From positions 682,001 through 746,000 of the forward strand of contig NC_058150.1 in assembly GCF_011075055.1 (NCBI RefSeq): DNA of 64,000 bases, given 5' to 3'. Positions 13,293 to 24,973 of the stretch are shown here, in pieces. The DNA is from Mangifera indica. Its lineage: Eukaryota > Streptophyta > Magnoliopsida > Sapindales > Anacardiaceae. Made by a program: the position numbers and the translations under genes. Within the stretch, counting starts at the first letter, position 1. Every line of letters starts with the position of its first letter. The notes beneath the pieces were generated by a model. It made no database searches. It saw only the letters and a list, made by a program, of their open reading frames with translations, and was not told where the DNA came from.

Positions 13293-15643
13293 ATGGCGGA
13301 AGGAGCCTGCCACTGCTCGGCTCCTCCCTTTTCATTGCCTCCTCGCATCAAAGTCAAGGCGGAGTTAAAAGAGATCAGGGTCTGCACCAATCGCACGTGT
13401 CGCAAACAGGGCTCCATGCAGACCTTCGAGACTCTTACGGCCCTGGCCCCGCCCCATGTCGCCGTCAACACGTGTGGGTGCTTGGGACGGTGCGGGACCG
13501 GGCCCAACCTCGTGGCTCTGCCCGGTGGGGTTATGATCGAGCACTGTGGGACGGCAGCTAAAGCTGCTCAAGTTACGATGGAGCTGTGCGGAGTTAATGG
13601 GCCTGTGGATAAGAGTTTGGAGGCGCTTGCGTTGAGGAAGAGAGCAGAGAGTAAGTTTGACAATGGTGATTTTGAAGAGGCTGAGGGATTGCTTTGTCAG
13701 GTACAGTTTTTATTGGAGGTGGATAAAAAAATTTTAAAATTTCATGTTTACTTGTGCCTGCGGCAGTTAATTTTTCCATTGAGTTTCATCTGGTTTAACT
13801 GTTGGTACTACAATTAAGGGCGAATATGGATTGCGCCAAGCTCGAACACTGACTTACTTGAGTTTCATTCAAATGAAAATTGAGACCCATTGAGTTTGGT
13901 GCAAACTAAAGTTATGGGGAGCTCGATTCAGTTAAGTCCCTAAGTTTAACTCGATTTGAGTTTATGACTAGAGTTTGCATTTCATTGACAAAACCAATTC
14001 ATTTTACCTAATAATAATAGATAAAATCATGTCATTTTAATAATTGTTTGACATGGCTCAAATCGAGCCACAAGCCAAATGCAAATTGGACTGAGCTATC
14101 ATCCAACTTGTGAGTAGAATCGAGCTGAATTTTTTCTAACTTGAGTTTGACTTAGTTTCAGAAATGAATTGACCTTTCTGTCTGGAGTTCATCTTTGACT
14201 TAAAAGGGTTGGAACTGAGTCAAGTCGGCTATTAAAACCAAGTCAGCTCGGTTCGAGTTTAGTCCTATTAGCTTTAGGTTGATTGAGGTTTTGTTTCTGC
14301 ATCTTTATTTTGCTGTGTTTCTCAATTGGTGCAGGCTATAGATTTAAACCCATTTGGTGGTATCCATGTTCTGTATAAAAACAGGTTTGTCTAAAGAAAT
14401 TTCTTTATCAATGGAAGTATATGATTTGCTTTACTTTATGAACATCACCATGAAACCCAGCATCAGTATTTTGTCTTCTCTCTAAAATTGAAGCAGAAGA
14501 AGAATACTTAAAAGATTTCAAGCATTCTTATATGGACTGCTACCTCCTGTAATCCCAGCAGGAAAAGAACTCTTGAATCAAATTTGTAGAATTCTAAGCC
14601 AGAAAAGAGTTACTGATCATTAGTGCAATCCATTTGCAATAAATACTGCTGCAGAGATTAACCATCTAAGGCTTGCATCAGGAAAATGTACTAATGTCAA
14701 TACATTTTCTGATATAATTCATTGGCTGTAAACTAGATCCCAACCCTATCTGCAGTTAAATGGGATCTGCTCTGATGGTATACCAGACTTGTCTTCATTT
14801 CAGATCTTGGGTAAGATTGGTGATGGGCAATTATTCCGGAGCTCTTGAAGATGCCAATGAAGCTCTGAAGTTGGCACCACAGTATATTGAGGTGACACAA
14901 GTTCTTGAATCTTGGCATTTGGATCTTAAATTTAAAGAGAGTTTCAAAGAATCCAATATTTCAGCTTCTGTTCTTAGATCACTTTAAATGCAGTGTAGAT
15001 GGTAGCTATGCAAGTACTAAGAAATGCCATACCAGTTATAGTACACTAAATGTTGAATTAATAAACTCCGATTTCTCAGGCTTACATTTGCCAAGGTGAT
15101 ATATTTTTGGCTATGGATCGATACGATGCTGCTGAGAATTCGTATTCTACATGTCTACAGATAGATCCTACTATTCGTCGTTCTAAATCATTCAAGGTAC
15201 CATTCAAATATGTAAGTTTTGTATTTCTTACTAAGAGGTCTAATTTCCAGTGTCAACTTTCAGTTAGTTGAGCAGATAAAGTGAATGTGGTGAACTACAT
15301 TTTGAGATTCTTGCAAGCATGCTCAAGATTATTTTGCAGAATCATAACGTGTTTTTGGCCTTTTGGCTGTAGCTTAAGTGATCAAATGATGGGTTTGAGT
15401 ATGGAAGATCTCATTTGAATCTTACCATTCATATCTCGTATTGAACTGCTGTTGAACTAATGTCTGCAGACTTTCTTCTCATTCTTCCATGTGTATGGAA
15501 TGTCTATATGGTTAAGAATAACCTTTTTTAATCGTCTCTCCGACTCTCTGATCTGCCTTGACGTTTAATACTTTGTTACGCGTTTTGTGCAGAGCCGGAT
15601 TGTGAAGCTTCAAGAAAAACTCACTGCAGCAAATGTGCATTAA
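13293..15643 (+). CDS. Thioredoxin-like [2Fe-2S] ferredoxin domain fused to TPR
   Basis: Five exons (13293-13700, 14335-14384, 14804-14891, 15080-15196, 15593-15643) give 237 residues. Residues ~26-110 form a thioredoxin-like [2Fe-2S] ferredoxin domain with candidate ligands Cys31, Cys36, Cys63 and Cys67 (VCTNRTC and CGCLGRCGTGPN), as in NuoE-type proteins. Residues ~120-220 are tetratricopeptide repeats: ALRKRAESKFDNGDFEEAEGL, GNYSGALEDANEALKLAP and AYICQGDIFLAMDRYDAAE. The start is ATG at 13293; an upstream in-frame extension has no ATG. No transit peptide is evident. Role is not known to me; electron transfer or cluster-linked assembly is only inference. Intron 1 contains a dispersed repeat. 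The last intron (breakpoint 15317) and last exon are also present in a second copy 16.58 kb downstream through segmental duplication. Confidence 0.8.
13830..14290. repeat. Dispersed AT-rich repeat copy inside intron 1
   Basis: This shares an ordered series of words with 21350-21775, such as ATGTCATTTT.ATAATTGTTT, CATC..CCAACT, and a GGTTCGAGTTTAGTCC-like end. It is therefore another diverged member of one ~450-bp family, not random AT-rich DNA. Confidence 0.55.
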
Positions 15644-16955
15644 ATTACGTAATATGAATGAAGTCACATACATCAGTAACGATCAATGCTGTCAGAATAC
15701 AGTTGATGCTTGTATTCTTTCCAGGTTCTGTTCCCCATCCCTTAAATCATAGTTTTAGCCCCTTTTCCAGATATGTTTCTATGCGTATTATTCTATATAA
15801 AAATTCTGTTACTTTTAAACATGTTAATGTATGTTCTAAAGTGTTTAAGGGTGCTCTGATTCCAAATAATGGCTCGCTTTAGTTCGAGTTTGACTTGTGT
15901 CTCAATTAGAATAATGTTAAAATGATATTGTTTTGTTGACTAGCCATGAATTCAAGTGATAAACTCAAGCCGAGTTTCGAATTTCAAACTTAAGGATCAA
16001 ACAAAACTCTAGTTATTCTTAATTTTAACTTGATGAACTCTAGTCGAACTTGAACTATATCATTTTTTATTTGAATCCAACTCAAGTTAAGAAATATTTG
16101 GATTTAGTTCGGTTCATATCCAATCTTAAGTGGCACCCTAGTTAGTAAATACAAGTATGAGAAAAATGGTACGAGAAATTATACAGATATAAAACGATGA
16201 ATAGTAAAAAATATGTTTATAAAAAAGTGTAATAAAACTTGGATATGGGAAAAATATGGAACACGTACAGACAAGTTTAATGTAATACATCATTAATAAT
16301 ACGTTTATAAAAATATAATAAGTTTAATAATAATTTTAGTATTTTTATGGATTTTTGGGTAAAATTAATATAATAATTCATATGTAAAGTATTTAGTTAA
16401 CTATTAAAATTAATATAACATAATACATCATATTTAGTCACTATACCACAAGATGAATATACAACAAGATTAATGAATTATCGGTGCATCAAATAAGTTC
16501 AAATATCAAACATTAAATGAATCACAAACATGATGAAGTTATAAACAAGTAAAGAAAAAGACAATAAAAGTTTATTTTTTTAGAAAATAACGACTATGAA
16601 AAGTTGAACTAACAAAAAGATAAGCATCGATCAGGAGTAAAAATAAAAAAATTTTGTGGAAAAGTTTTTATTGCAATATGAACCTCATATGATGAATAAA
16701 GAGGTTATGGATTTGAAAAAAAAAGGTTTTTTCTTGTTGGCATTTTGATAATTAATTGAAAATTAAAAAAACACTTTGGTACTTTAAATTTGGGAATTGA
16801 AATAATGTTGTTTTGGATATTTTAAAAATTCGAAAAAATGAAAAATAGTCGTTTAATATGTGAAATGTGAAAAATACATGTTTAATATATTTTGAGTTTA
16901 AAATATCATGTTTAATGCACGAATTAAATGGGACCATAAATTCTATGAATTTTTG
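15644..16955. other. Spacer with AT-rich repeats, no gene
   Basis: After the TPR gene's 3' UTR, 15845-16135 is a repeat of the GAGTT/AACTC type bounded by AGGGTGC and GGCACCCT, perhaps an old hAT-like MITE. From 16170 to 16440 there is a second AT-rich family that is also found at 60180-60430. Both are repeated in unit B at +16,580. Confidence 0.5.
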
Positions 16956-16974
16956 CTAACTAGGGGTGGCACCG

Positions 16975-17520
16975 GCACCACTTTCCTCACCTAAAGAACT
17001 TACCTTGTTGTTTCTGACCATTTTCCCAGTCATCAGCAACTGCACAGACGTACCCAAATTTGACGGTTCCTTCAAGTCTTGAAGGCAACGTTTGTGGTGT
17101 TGCCTAAAGGTAGAGCATGCAAGCATCCGTTTAGATTGGTTAATTAGGTCAATGAAATTGGACATAACACAAATCGTACGCACAAACACTAAACCCAAGT
17201 CCTGAGAAGTGAAGTCAAGATGGGTAAACAAGGTTAAAGATATATGATTGTGATATGTGAATAGTAAAAAAGATCAAACAGAAAAATTATTAATTTGTAA
17301 AAGCTTCGAAAAACTCTGATCAGAAAACTATCATATTTTGGGATATCATAACTGAACCTTAATCCATAAATTAGGGTCTCTAGAGGTGTTAAGAGCCTGC
17401 ACCTAATTTGTTTCCCAACCAATGTGAGATTCTCAATAATTCTCCCTTTCACATTAAGACATGAGTCCGACACTTAATTCCGATCCATCTCAATAGTCAA
17501 ACATGCATTTTGAAAAGGCA
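16975..17520. repeat. Repeated upstream block of the LRR genes
   Basis: The block contains the 17-bp palindrome CCTTCAAGTCTTGAAGG (17069-17085), then a stretch through CAATGAAATTGG and GAGAAGTGAAGTCAAGATG. It ends with a segment holding CCAATGTGAGATTCTCAA, which resembles a sequence dispersed in many plant genomes. Versions recur at 22790, 23350, 33643, 39369, 39927, 46855 and 47418, always in LRR-gene flanks. Minus-strand open frames here (16956-17473) have no family match. Confidence 0.65.
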
Positions 17521-17697
17521 TACAGTACAATATAAAAGGCCAAAATGACCTGACAGTGATTCTATAGCTTTTAAGTCAAGTCAATTAAGTTGGTGAAGTC
17601 AAGAAAATGATTAGGAGACAGAAGAATAAAAAGGGAGCAAAGGAAAGAAGCTGCAGAGAAACCTGGCGTGAAAGATGGCATTGACATATTCCATCCT

Positions 17698-17745
17698 TTG
17701 AAAGTTCCTAGGAAAGTTCCTAATTCTGTTGATAAATATGGAGTT
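17698..17745 (+). promoter_or_regulatory. Core promoter of LRR1A with 12-bp tandem duplication
   Basis: GAAAGTTCCTA is present twice (17700-17710 and 17712-17722), just before a TATA-like GATAAATATG at 17731. The LRR2 and LRR3 promoters have a single GAAAGTTCCTAGTTCTG-type copy. The LRR1B promoter has the same duplication at 34280-34302. Confidence 0.45.
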
Positions 17746-17789
17746 CCAAATTAGGCTCTGCAGTGCATAAACTTACACTAGTTTAAGCA

Positions 17790-19277
17790 ATGGCATTCTC
17801 ATCACTCAATAAACTCTCCTCTGTTTTCTTCAGCCTCTTTGTTCTGCTACATTTTCAACTCAATGTTGCTTTTAATTCTACACAAGAAGCACAAGCTCTT
17901 CTCAAATGGAAAGCCAGCCTTCAAACCCGGAGCCAGTCTATTCTCTCTTCATGGACAATTTATCCTGTTAATGCTACCAACAATTCTACTCAACATGGAA
18001 CTGAACTAACCCATTGTACTAATTGGTTTGGAGTATCTTGTGACCGCGTTGGAAACATCCATAGATTAAACTTGTCTGTTTTAGGTTTAAAAGGTACACT
18101 CGATAGATTTTCATTCTTATCATTCCCTCATCTTGCATATCTTGATCTTGCCGTTAATAAACTCTTTGGAGTTATCCCCTCACAAATTGGTAATCTCTCA
18201 AAACTGAAATATCTTGATTTGTCGATTAATCAATTTTTTGGGAAAATACCGATTGAAATTGGTCTTCTAACACATTTGGAGGCCCTTCACCTAGGTGAGA
18301 GTCAACTGGATGGTTTAATTCCAGAAGCATTAGGACAACTAAGTTCTCTTAGAGAACTTGCTCTATACAATAACCATTTAGACGGCTCAATTCCTGCTTC
18401 TTTGGGAAATCTAAGTAAATTGTCTTGGTTGGGTCTTTATGATAATTTGCTTTCAGGTTTCATTCCTCCAGAGATAGGAAACCTCTCTAATCTCGTTGAA
18501 CTTTACATGAATAACAACAACTTAACAGGTCCAATCCCTGCCAGTTTTGGCAAATTAAGAAAGCTAACCGTGTTGCACATGTTCTCCAACCAACTTTCTA
18601 GTTCCATTCCTCAAGAATTAGGAAATTTGGAATCTCTCACTGATATTAGTCTTCATCACAATAATCTTTCAGGTTCTATTCCAGCGTCTCTAGGTGGTTT
18701 GAAAAATCTCCATTTGCTTCATTTATATAATAATTCACTATCAGACTCTATTCCCACAGAAATAGGAAACTTGAACAAGCTTGTTGATTTAGAGTTGAGT
18801 CGAAATATTCTCAGTGGTTCTATTCCTGATTCTTTTAAAAATCTTAGCAAGTTAGAGTTTTTATACCTTCATGAAAACAATCTTTCTGGTACTATTTTCC
18901 AAGAAATTGGGAATTTCATGAGTTTGTTTGTATTATATTTAGACACCAACCACTTCACTGGTCACTTACCCCATAATATATGTGCTAGTGGTTCTCTGGA
19001 GAAGTTTAGTGCTAGTGACAACAATTTTTTTGGTCCAATTCCCAGAGGCTTGAGAAACTGTACAAGTCTAAGAAATCTTCATATGCAAGGAAACCAATTT
19101 GTTGGAAATATATCTGAAGTTTTTGGCACCTATCCAAAGCTAGAAGTGTTTGATATTAGTCATAATCAGTTTTATGGTGAAATCACATCAAATTTGGTGA
19201 AGTGTTCAAATTTAATCTCCTTAAAGATGGCTGGGAACAATATTGGTGGGAGCATACCATTTGAACTTGAAACTTAA
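17790..19277 (+). CDS. LRR1A: secreted LRR protein, truncated MIK2-like ectodomain
   Basis: A single-exon open frame of 495 residues. Residues 1-28 form a signal peptide. Residues ~29-85 are an LRR N-terminal domain (STQEAQALLKWKASLQ, Cys pair C76/C84 in HCTNWFGVSC). About sixteen 24-residue LRRs (L..L.L..N.LSG.IP) follow, with many N-glycosylation sites. The order of motifs matches MIK2-type receptor kinases, ending at GNNIGGSIPFELET. Downstream of the TAA the same frame reads LIALDLSSN, which matches the next MIK2 repeat (TQLSQLDLSSN), so the stop appears to be a Gln CAA changed to TAA. No membrane helix or kinase domain follows anywhere near. The likely product is a secreted apoplastic protein. 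Function as decoy, co-receptor or remnant is unproven. Confidence 0.82.
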   Translation: MAFSSLNKLSSVFFSLFVLLHFQLNVAFNSTQEAQALLKWKASLQTRSQSILSSWTIYPVNATNNSTQHGTELTHCTNWFGVSCDRVGNIHRLNLSVLGLKGTLDRFSFLSFPHLAYLDLAVNKLFGVIPSQIGNLSKLKYLDLSINQFFGKIPIEIGLLTHLEALHLGESQLDGLIPEALGQLSSLRELALYNNHLDGSIPASLGNLSKLSWLGLYDNLLSGFIPPEIGNLSNLVELYMNNNNLTGPIPASFGKLRKLTVLHMFSNQLSSSIPQELGNLESLTDISLHHNNLSGSIPASLGGLKNLHLLHLYNNSLSDSIPTEIGNLNKLVDLELSRNILSGSIPDSFKNLSKLEFLYLHENNLSGTIFQEIGNFMSLFVLYLDTNHFTGHLPHNICASGSLEKFSASDNNFFGPIPRGLRNCTSLRNLHMQGNQFVGNISEVFGTYPKLEVFDISHNQFYGEITSNLVKCSNLISLKMAGNNIGGSIPFELET

Positions 19278-20258
19278 CTAATTGCTCTTGATCTTTCTTC
19301 TAATCTTCCAGTTGGGAGTTCTTGAGCTCTAGTTTTCAATGGGGATCAACTTTGTATTGTGTAGCTTCTTATTATTATTATTATTTGTGGTTTTTTGAAT
19401 TAGCTATTAATGAATCAAAAGAGTATCATCTTTCAGCAAAATACTTCTTTAAGATTTGAGAGGGATTGGTAACCCTACTTCTCCAACAGTTATTCTTGGG
19501 CTGCAAATAAGCCAAACCTCAACTCAATTATTGTTGAATCAAACTTAAGTTCTAGTGGCTTGATTTTGACTCTTAAATCAAGCTCTAGTTTGTTATTATT
19601 AGGTTCAATGAAATTATGAGCTTGTTATAGTTTCTTTCAAGTATAATATCAATAAACCTTTAAATAATCGAAGTAAGCTGAAAAAACTGAAATTAATTTT
19701 CTCTCTATAAAAATCAATTGGTTCCATAGATGAATTTCAACACCAAATGAAGGCAGAAATTAACTAATGTTTTGATAGCAGATGTTAGAAATGTAAATGA
19801 TCTATCCATACAATGAACATTGCACATAAAGAGAATCAAAATTAATATATGTCCTACTATTGCTTAAGTGTTGAACAACAGTCATATTGTTTAGAATACA
19901 CAACTTAACTTTAGAAATCAGTATTTTGCAAGAAGTGAAGAGTGAAGTTACGTACCACATCGCTTGTTTAATTGACTGGCCGGAGCAGTTACATATCGAA
20001 TAAAAGCCGGCTCTATTTTATGCTGAATTAACTGCACAGGGAAATTTCAAAGAAAGCGGAGAAAAATCCACATCCCACAAAATTGAATGATACAAATTAT
20101 GATTCGATCGAATTTCATGTTACAGATATGGAAAATCGTGCATAAGAAGAAGGTCGTTTTGGGGTTTTTATTTCAAATTTAAAAATTTCTCCGCCCAGAC
20201 CCAGTTATTGTCTTCCCGCGTGCTCCTGTTATTTGGCTTCTACGAAAATAGAAAGAAA
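19278..20258. other. LRR1A 3' flank with degenerate continuation of the receptor gene
   Basis: The first ~45 bp still encode receptor-like LRR sequence in frame with the gene (LIALDLSSNLPVG) before a second stop. A TTA microsatellite follows at about 19370, then an AT-rich flank that is shared by all LRR copies. No kinase sequence is seen. Confidence 0.6.
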
Positions 20259-20387
20259 ATGTGTTGTCACGGCGACACCGTCATAGCTCTCACCCAACCC
20301 GGCGATCTGTATTTCGTGTCCGTCAATTACTGCAGATCCCTGACTCAATCTCTAATTCTCAGGATGTACGTTTTCGCTGATCCCTGA
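20259..20387 (+). pseudogene. Phytocyanin-like fragment, copy 1A
   Basis: A 42-codon frame includes GDTVIALTQPGDLYFVSVNYC and ends with a stop. It resembles the C-terminal half of plant phytocyanin/early-nodulin-like domains (GDTVI.L...G.FYFISG...HC). The histidine and methionine copper ligands are not evident and the rest of the domain is absent. The three other copies (27397, 36839, 44048) lie at the same position after an LRR gene. The family call is tentative because the match is short. Confidence 0.42.
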
Positions 20388-23300
20388 GGCCATGCCTCAT
20401 TCATAAGCGCCAGTCCATATTCGTTTCATTATTATTTTCTTTCTTCTAGCATCTGAAAATTTTTCATGTCTTTCTGAATTTCATTGTGTTCGTGGTAGAT
20501 TAAAGATTAATTAATAAATTATTTATTTATTTTTTAATGATATTTGTTGTAAGAATTGAAGTTAAATTTTTTAGAATTAATGATACAATAAAAATGTGTA
20601 CAAGAAATTTTATAAATTTAAATTTGTTTATAATATTTTTTTTAAAATTATGACGGGATAATTAAACTTTGTAATTGTTATATTATTATTTTTAGAAAAT
20701 GTATACTATGATACAATAAACGATATAAAAAATTAACTCTCCGTTACATTATATGCAATTCAATTGTCATAAAAGAAATAATAAAACCATATTACAAACA
20801 AATTATACACATTTATCTATACAAAATAAAGTGGAAACTTGTAATTAGATACTCTAATTATTTATTTTTCTCTTACTTTAAAATCATTAAATAAAATGTT
20901 ACCATATCAAGTTTAATAAATAAATTTGTAATTTGTTTATATATGTAATTTTACTCTAAAAGGAATTGTCTTTGTTAATATTAAGTCAATTATAATTTGT
21001 ATTAATAAAATTATATGTATAAATAATATATATAAATATATATATATAAATGATAATGTATTATTATATGAATAAGTGATTTTGAATTAAAAATTAAATA
21101 ATTTACAATCAAATAGTAGCATATCCTATTAATGCTACCAACAATTCTACTTAACATAAATCCAAACTAACCCATTGGACTCATTGGTTTGTGGAATCTA
21201 CAGCACCAGTATTTCAAATTTGAAACACAACAATTAATACTGTGCCGGTAATGGTACCCCCTCATCTCAATTATTGAAACAACAATATTATCACTCCCAT
21301 CTCTATCATTCCATTTAAAACTTTATTAAATCTGAGTTTGAATAAAAACAACATAGAGTAAGGATTTCGTGAATGAGTTGAGTTTGAACAAGCCTGGATT
21401 AAATTAAAAATTAAACTGTTTTCAAATAAAGTTTGTGGCTATAGGAAAAAAATATCTTTTTATCTAATAATGAATAAAACAATGTCATTTTGATAATTGT
21501 TTAATATGATTCGAATCGAGTTATTACTCAAACTCGATTCAAATGGAGTCATCGTCCAACTCAAAAATTAGACTGGGTTGAATCCCCTTTAACTCAAGTT
21601 TTGCTTAATTTCAAACACAAGTCAACTTTTCCAATTTGAATTTGGTTTGGTTTTAGAAAAGAATTAATATTTTGACTCGAGTTCAATTTAAGTTTACTTT
21701 AAACAAATTTAAATTAAATCAAACCGAATCAAACTATACTTCAAGACTGCATCAGTTCAGTTCTAGTCTAGCCCTCTCACTACTGCCAGAAATGATGATA
21801 CTCTAGTGGTAATACTTTGAGAAAGACCAACACAAGTTATTCGCACAAAGATAGCGGACTCGGTGGAAAAGGAAAACAGACTCAAGCCTCAAGTAACAAA
21901 GTCCAATAATGTTTTCCTTCATAATTTAATATATTTTATTTTTGTAAAATTCTAAAATATTTCAAAAGTTAATTTAGTATCAATGTGAATTACCGGGTTG
22001 GCTTAGACTAAAATTTATGTTCAATTCAAAAAATTAGAATTAGAGTTAGACTTTCATTTTAATAACTTGACTTGAGCTTAAGAGCTTGGTGGTGTCGTCT
22101 TATTGGAACAATTCCTCCCTAACAATTTTTTTTGTAAAGTACTGGACTAAATTTATCATTGTTCAAATTCAATTCTACTCAAAACTACAATGGTTAGGTT
22201 TTTATATTCAATTCTAATATAAAAAACTGATTTTTTTTTTCAAAAATTCACTATGAAAACTTGAACTAAAAGCTTATTTGTCATATTTGAATATATATAT
22301 TATTAAATTAAGTTTATTCTAAAGTTAAATAAGTCAAATTATATACTTAATCATAAATTATACAAATTTTTTTAATATTATTTTTAAACAGTTTATTAGT
22401 TTAATCATTGATCAATCAATTTAACCACCAATTAAACCAAATCACCTTTTTTATTGGATTGATATCTAATCCAGTTGTAAGAACATTGACCAAATTAACA
22501 AGTGATTATTGTGTATAAAACAATGTTATATGTATATCTAATGATAAGTACCAATTTAGATATATATATTAAAATATTATTATATAATTAAATAATTTTA
22601 AATTAAATATAAAATAAATAACACCTAAAATTGTATGAAACGTTGAATTCCTTTAACTTAAAAAAAAAAAAAAAAACAGTTTTCAAGTTACACCAATCCT
22701 GGGTCACTAACGTACAAACACTTTTAACAAAAAGAAAATTGCATTTTGAAAATTCAAGACAAAAACCTCAGTTGACTTGGTAGTGATTTGAAGGTTCCTT
22801 CGAGTCTTGAAGGCAACATTTGTGGTGTTGCCTAAATTAAAGGTAGATCATGAAAGCATCCGTTTAGATTGGGTAATTAAGTCAATGAAATTGGAAGTAA
22901 CACAAATTATACGCACAAAGAGTAAGCACAAGTCCTGAGAAGTGAAGATGAATAGAAGTGAAACAAGCTTAAAAGTATATGAGTATGTCTTTTCCTGGTA
23001 AAGAATATATAAGATTAATTGTTTCCGAATCAAAAAGTGTTGCCAGAAACCTTTTTCTACGTTGAGATGACTAATAAAAATAAAACACTATGTATAAACA
23101 TATTATATAAATTTACTCATATAAACTGAGATGATAATATATGATCAGGTGATATAATTGCTGATTTTTTCTTCTCATTTCAGAATCATCAAATTAGATG
23201 CTACTATATTAGTTTGTATGAATAAATTTGTGTAATTTGTTTGTATAGTATTACTCTAACTAATAAAGGCAACAAAAACCCGGAGTAGAAGAAGGGGCAT

Positions 23301-24233
23301 TGACACATTCAGTCCTTTGAGAGTTCCGAATTCTGTTTATAACTGATTCGACGGTTCCTTCAAGTCTTGAAGGCAACGTTTGTGGTGTTGCCTAAAGGTA
23401 GAGCATGCAAGCATCCATTTAGATTGGTTAATTAGGTCAATGAAATTGGAGATAACACAAATCGTACGCACAAACACTAAACCCAAGTCCGGAGAAGTGA
23501 AGTCAAGATGAATAAGAGTAAAACAAGCTTAAAGATATACGATTGTGATATATGAATAGTAAAAAAGATCAAACGGGAAAAATATTAGTTTGTAAAAGCT
23601 TCGAAAAACTCTGATCAGAAAACTATCATATTCTGGGATATCATAACTGAACTTTCATCTATAAATTAGGGTCTCTAGAAGTGTTAAGAGCCTGCGCCTA
23701 ATTTGTTTCCCAACCAATGTGAGATTCTCAATAATTCTCCCTTTCACATTGAGACATGGGTCCGACACTTAATTCCAATCCATCTCAATAGTCAAACATG
23801 AATTTTGAAAAAGCATACAGTACAATATAAAAGGCCAAAATGACCTGACAGTGATTCTATAGCTTTTAAGTCAAGTCATTGTATCTTTTGCTGTGTTGCA
23901 TATTTAGTAGATCATCCAGTCATCCAGCTAGTCTGGACTAGGTCAATGATAAGTACGCACAATGACTAAACACAAGTCTTGAGAAGTGAAGTCAAGATGA
24001 ATATGAGTGTATCTTTTCCCGGTAAAGAATATATAGGATTAATTATTTACTAATCAAGGAGTGTGTTACATGAACCCTTTTTCTATGTGGGGATGAGTAA
24101 TAAAGGCAGCAAAAACCTGGAGTAAAAGAAGGGCCACTAACATATTAAGTCCTTTGAGAGTTCGGAATTCTGTTTATAAATATGGAGCTGCAAATTAGGT
24201 TCTACAGTGCACAAACTTAAACTAGTTTAAGCA
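20388..24233. other. Long AT-rich spacer between LRR1A and LRR2A
   Basis: No gene. It holds AT-rich DNA; a tiny LRR-like scrap (AATGCTACCAACAATTCTAC at 21129, matching the NATNNST region); the ~450-bp dispersed repeat at 21350-21775; a poly(A) run near 22662; and two copies of the LRR upstream block (22790-23035 and 23349-23880). Confidence 0.6.
21350..21775. repeat. Dispersed AT-rich repeat, best copy in unit A
   Basis: A GAGTTTGA/TCAAACTC-rich repeat also found at 37930-38355 and 45160-45585, and more diverged at 13830-14290. It ends near CAGTTCTAGTCTAGCCCT. No coding content or clear termini. Confidence 0.55.
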
Positions 24234-24285
24234 ATGGCATTCTCATCACTCAATAAACTCTTCCCTGTGTTCATACACCTGCATA
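24100..24285 (+). pseudogene. Truncated LRR gene 5' end
   Basis: This has the LRR promoter, an ATG at 24234 and the first ~15 codons (MAFSSLNKL), then abrupt loss of homology. Equivalent stubs are at 28146, 40813 and 48293 (ATG positions). It is joined directly to the retroelement-like fragment that follows. Confidence 0.75.
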
Positions 24286-24660
24286 ATCAACCTGTGGTGG
24301 CAAGTCCTGCATAATCAGGAGGATAGGAAGTTCATGCTGAGGTTACAAAATTGTTGAGTATTGGTATCAGGAGATCAGAGAATACTTAGACGAAGTCCAA
24401 CTTAAGGGGGCATATTGGCATTCGCAGCAATGAAATCAGAGAGAGTTCAGCTTAAGGGGACATACTGATACGAGTACAAAACAGCACTTGACAAGTCTCA
24501 AGGATCACCCTGCATTTTATTAAAATATAAAAGACCCTGTCATACTTTGCAAAAACAAGAAGGAGCAATTTGATATAGTATTGGGATTATATAAAAACTC
24601 CTTTTTCTATAAAAAATTACTGCCTTCGTATATTTCGTAATTTAACCTAATCTAGAAAAT
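24286..24660 (+). mobile_element. Possible copia-type LTR retrotransposon 3' fragment
   Basis: GAAGTCCAACTTAAGGGGGCA resembles the polypurine tract that precedes the 3' LTR of plant copia elements. It is repeated as GTTCAGCTTAAGGGGACATA before TGATACGAGTAC. A TATA-like ATTATATAAAAA lies near 24590. No protein domain and no target-site duplication was found. Copies are at about 28200, 40870 and 48350. Confidence 0.35.
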
Positions 24661-24973
24661 TACTGATTAATTTAATTAGATGGAAAGATTTGGAAACTAG
24701 AAAAAGGCCATGGAAATTCTAATTAACCTTTACATGGTGACATTAACAGTAATAGTAACAACCCCCCACGCAATACATTTGTGGTATGGTGAAGTCAAGA
24801 AAATGATTGTGAGACAGAAGAATAAGAAGAGAGAAAAGGAAAGGAGCTGCAGAAAAACCTGGCATGAAAGGTGGCATTGACATATTCCATCCTTTGAAAG
24901 TTCCTAGTTCTGTTGATAAATATGGAGTTCCAAATTAGGCTTTGCAGTGCATAAACTTACACTAGTTTAAGCA

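Noticed and set aside
16956..17473. Minus-strand frames of 79 and 91 codons repeated in unit B
   Set aside because: They fall in the repeated upstream block, have no family motif, and their duplication is explained by the segmental event.
19278..24973. Possibility that the LRR stop is intronic and a kinase exon lies downstream
   Set aside because: The stop is inside coding homology (LIALDLSSN follows in frame). No kinase motif was recognised downstream of any copy, and no donor site precedes the stop in a suitable place.
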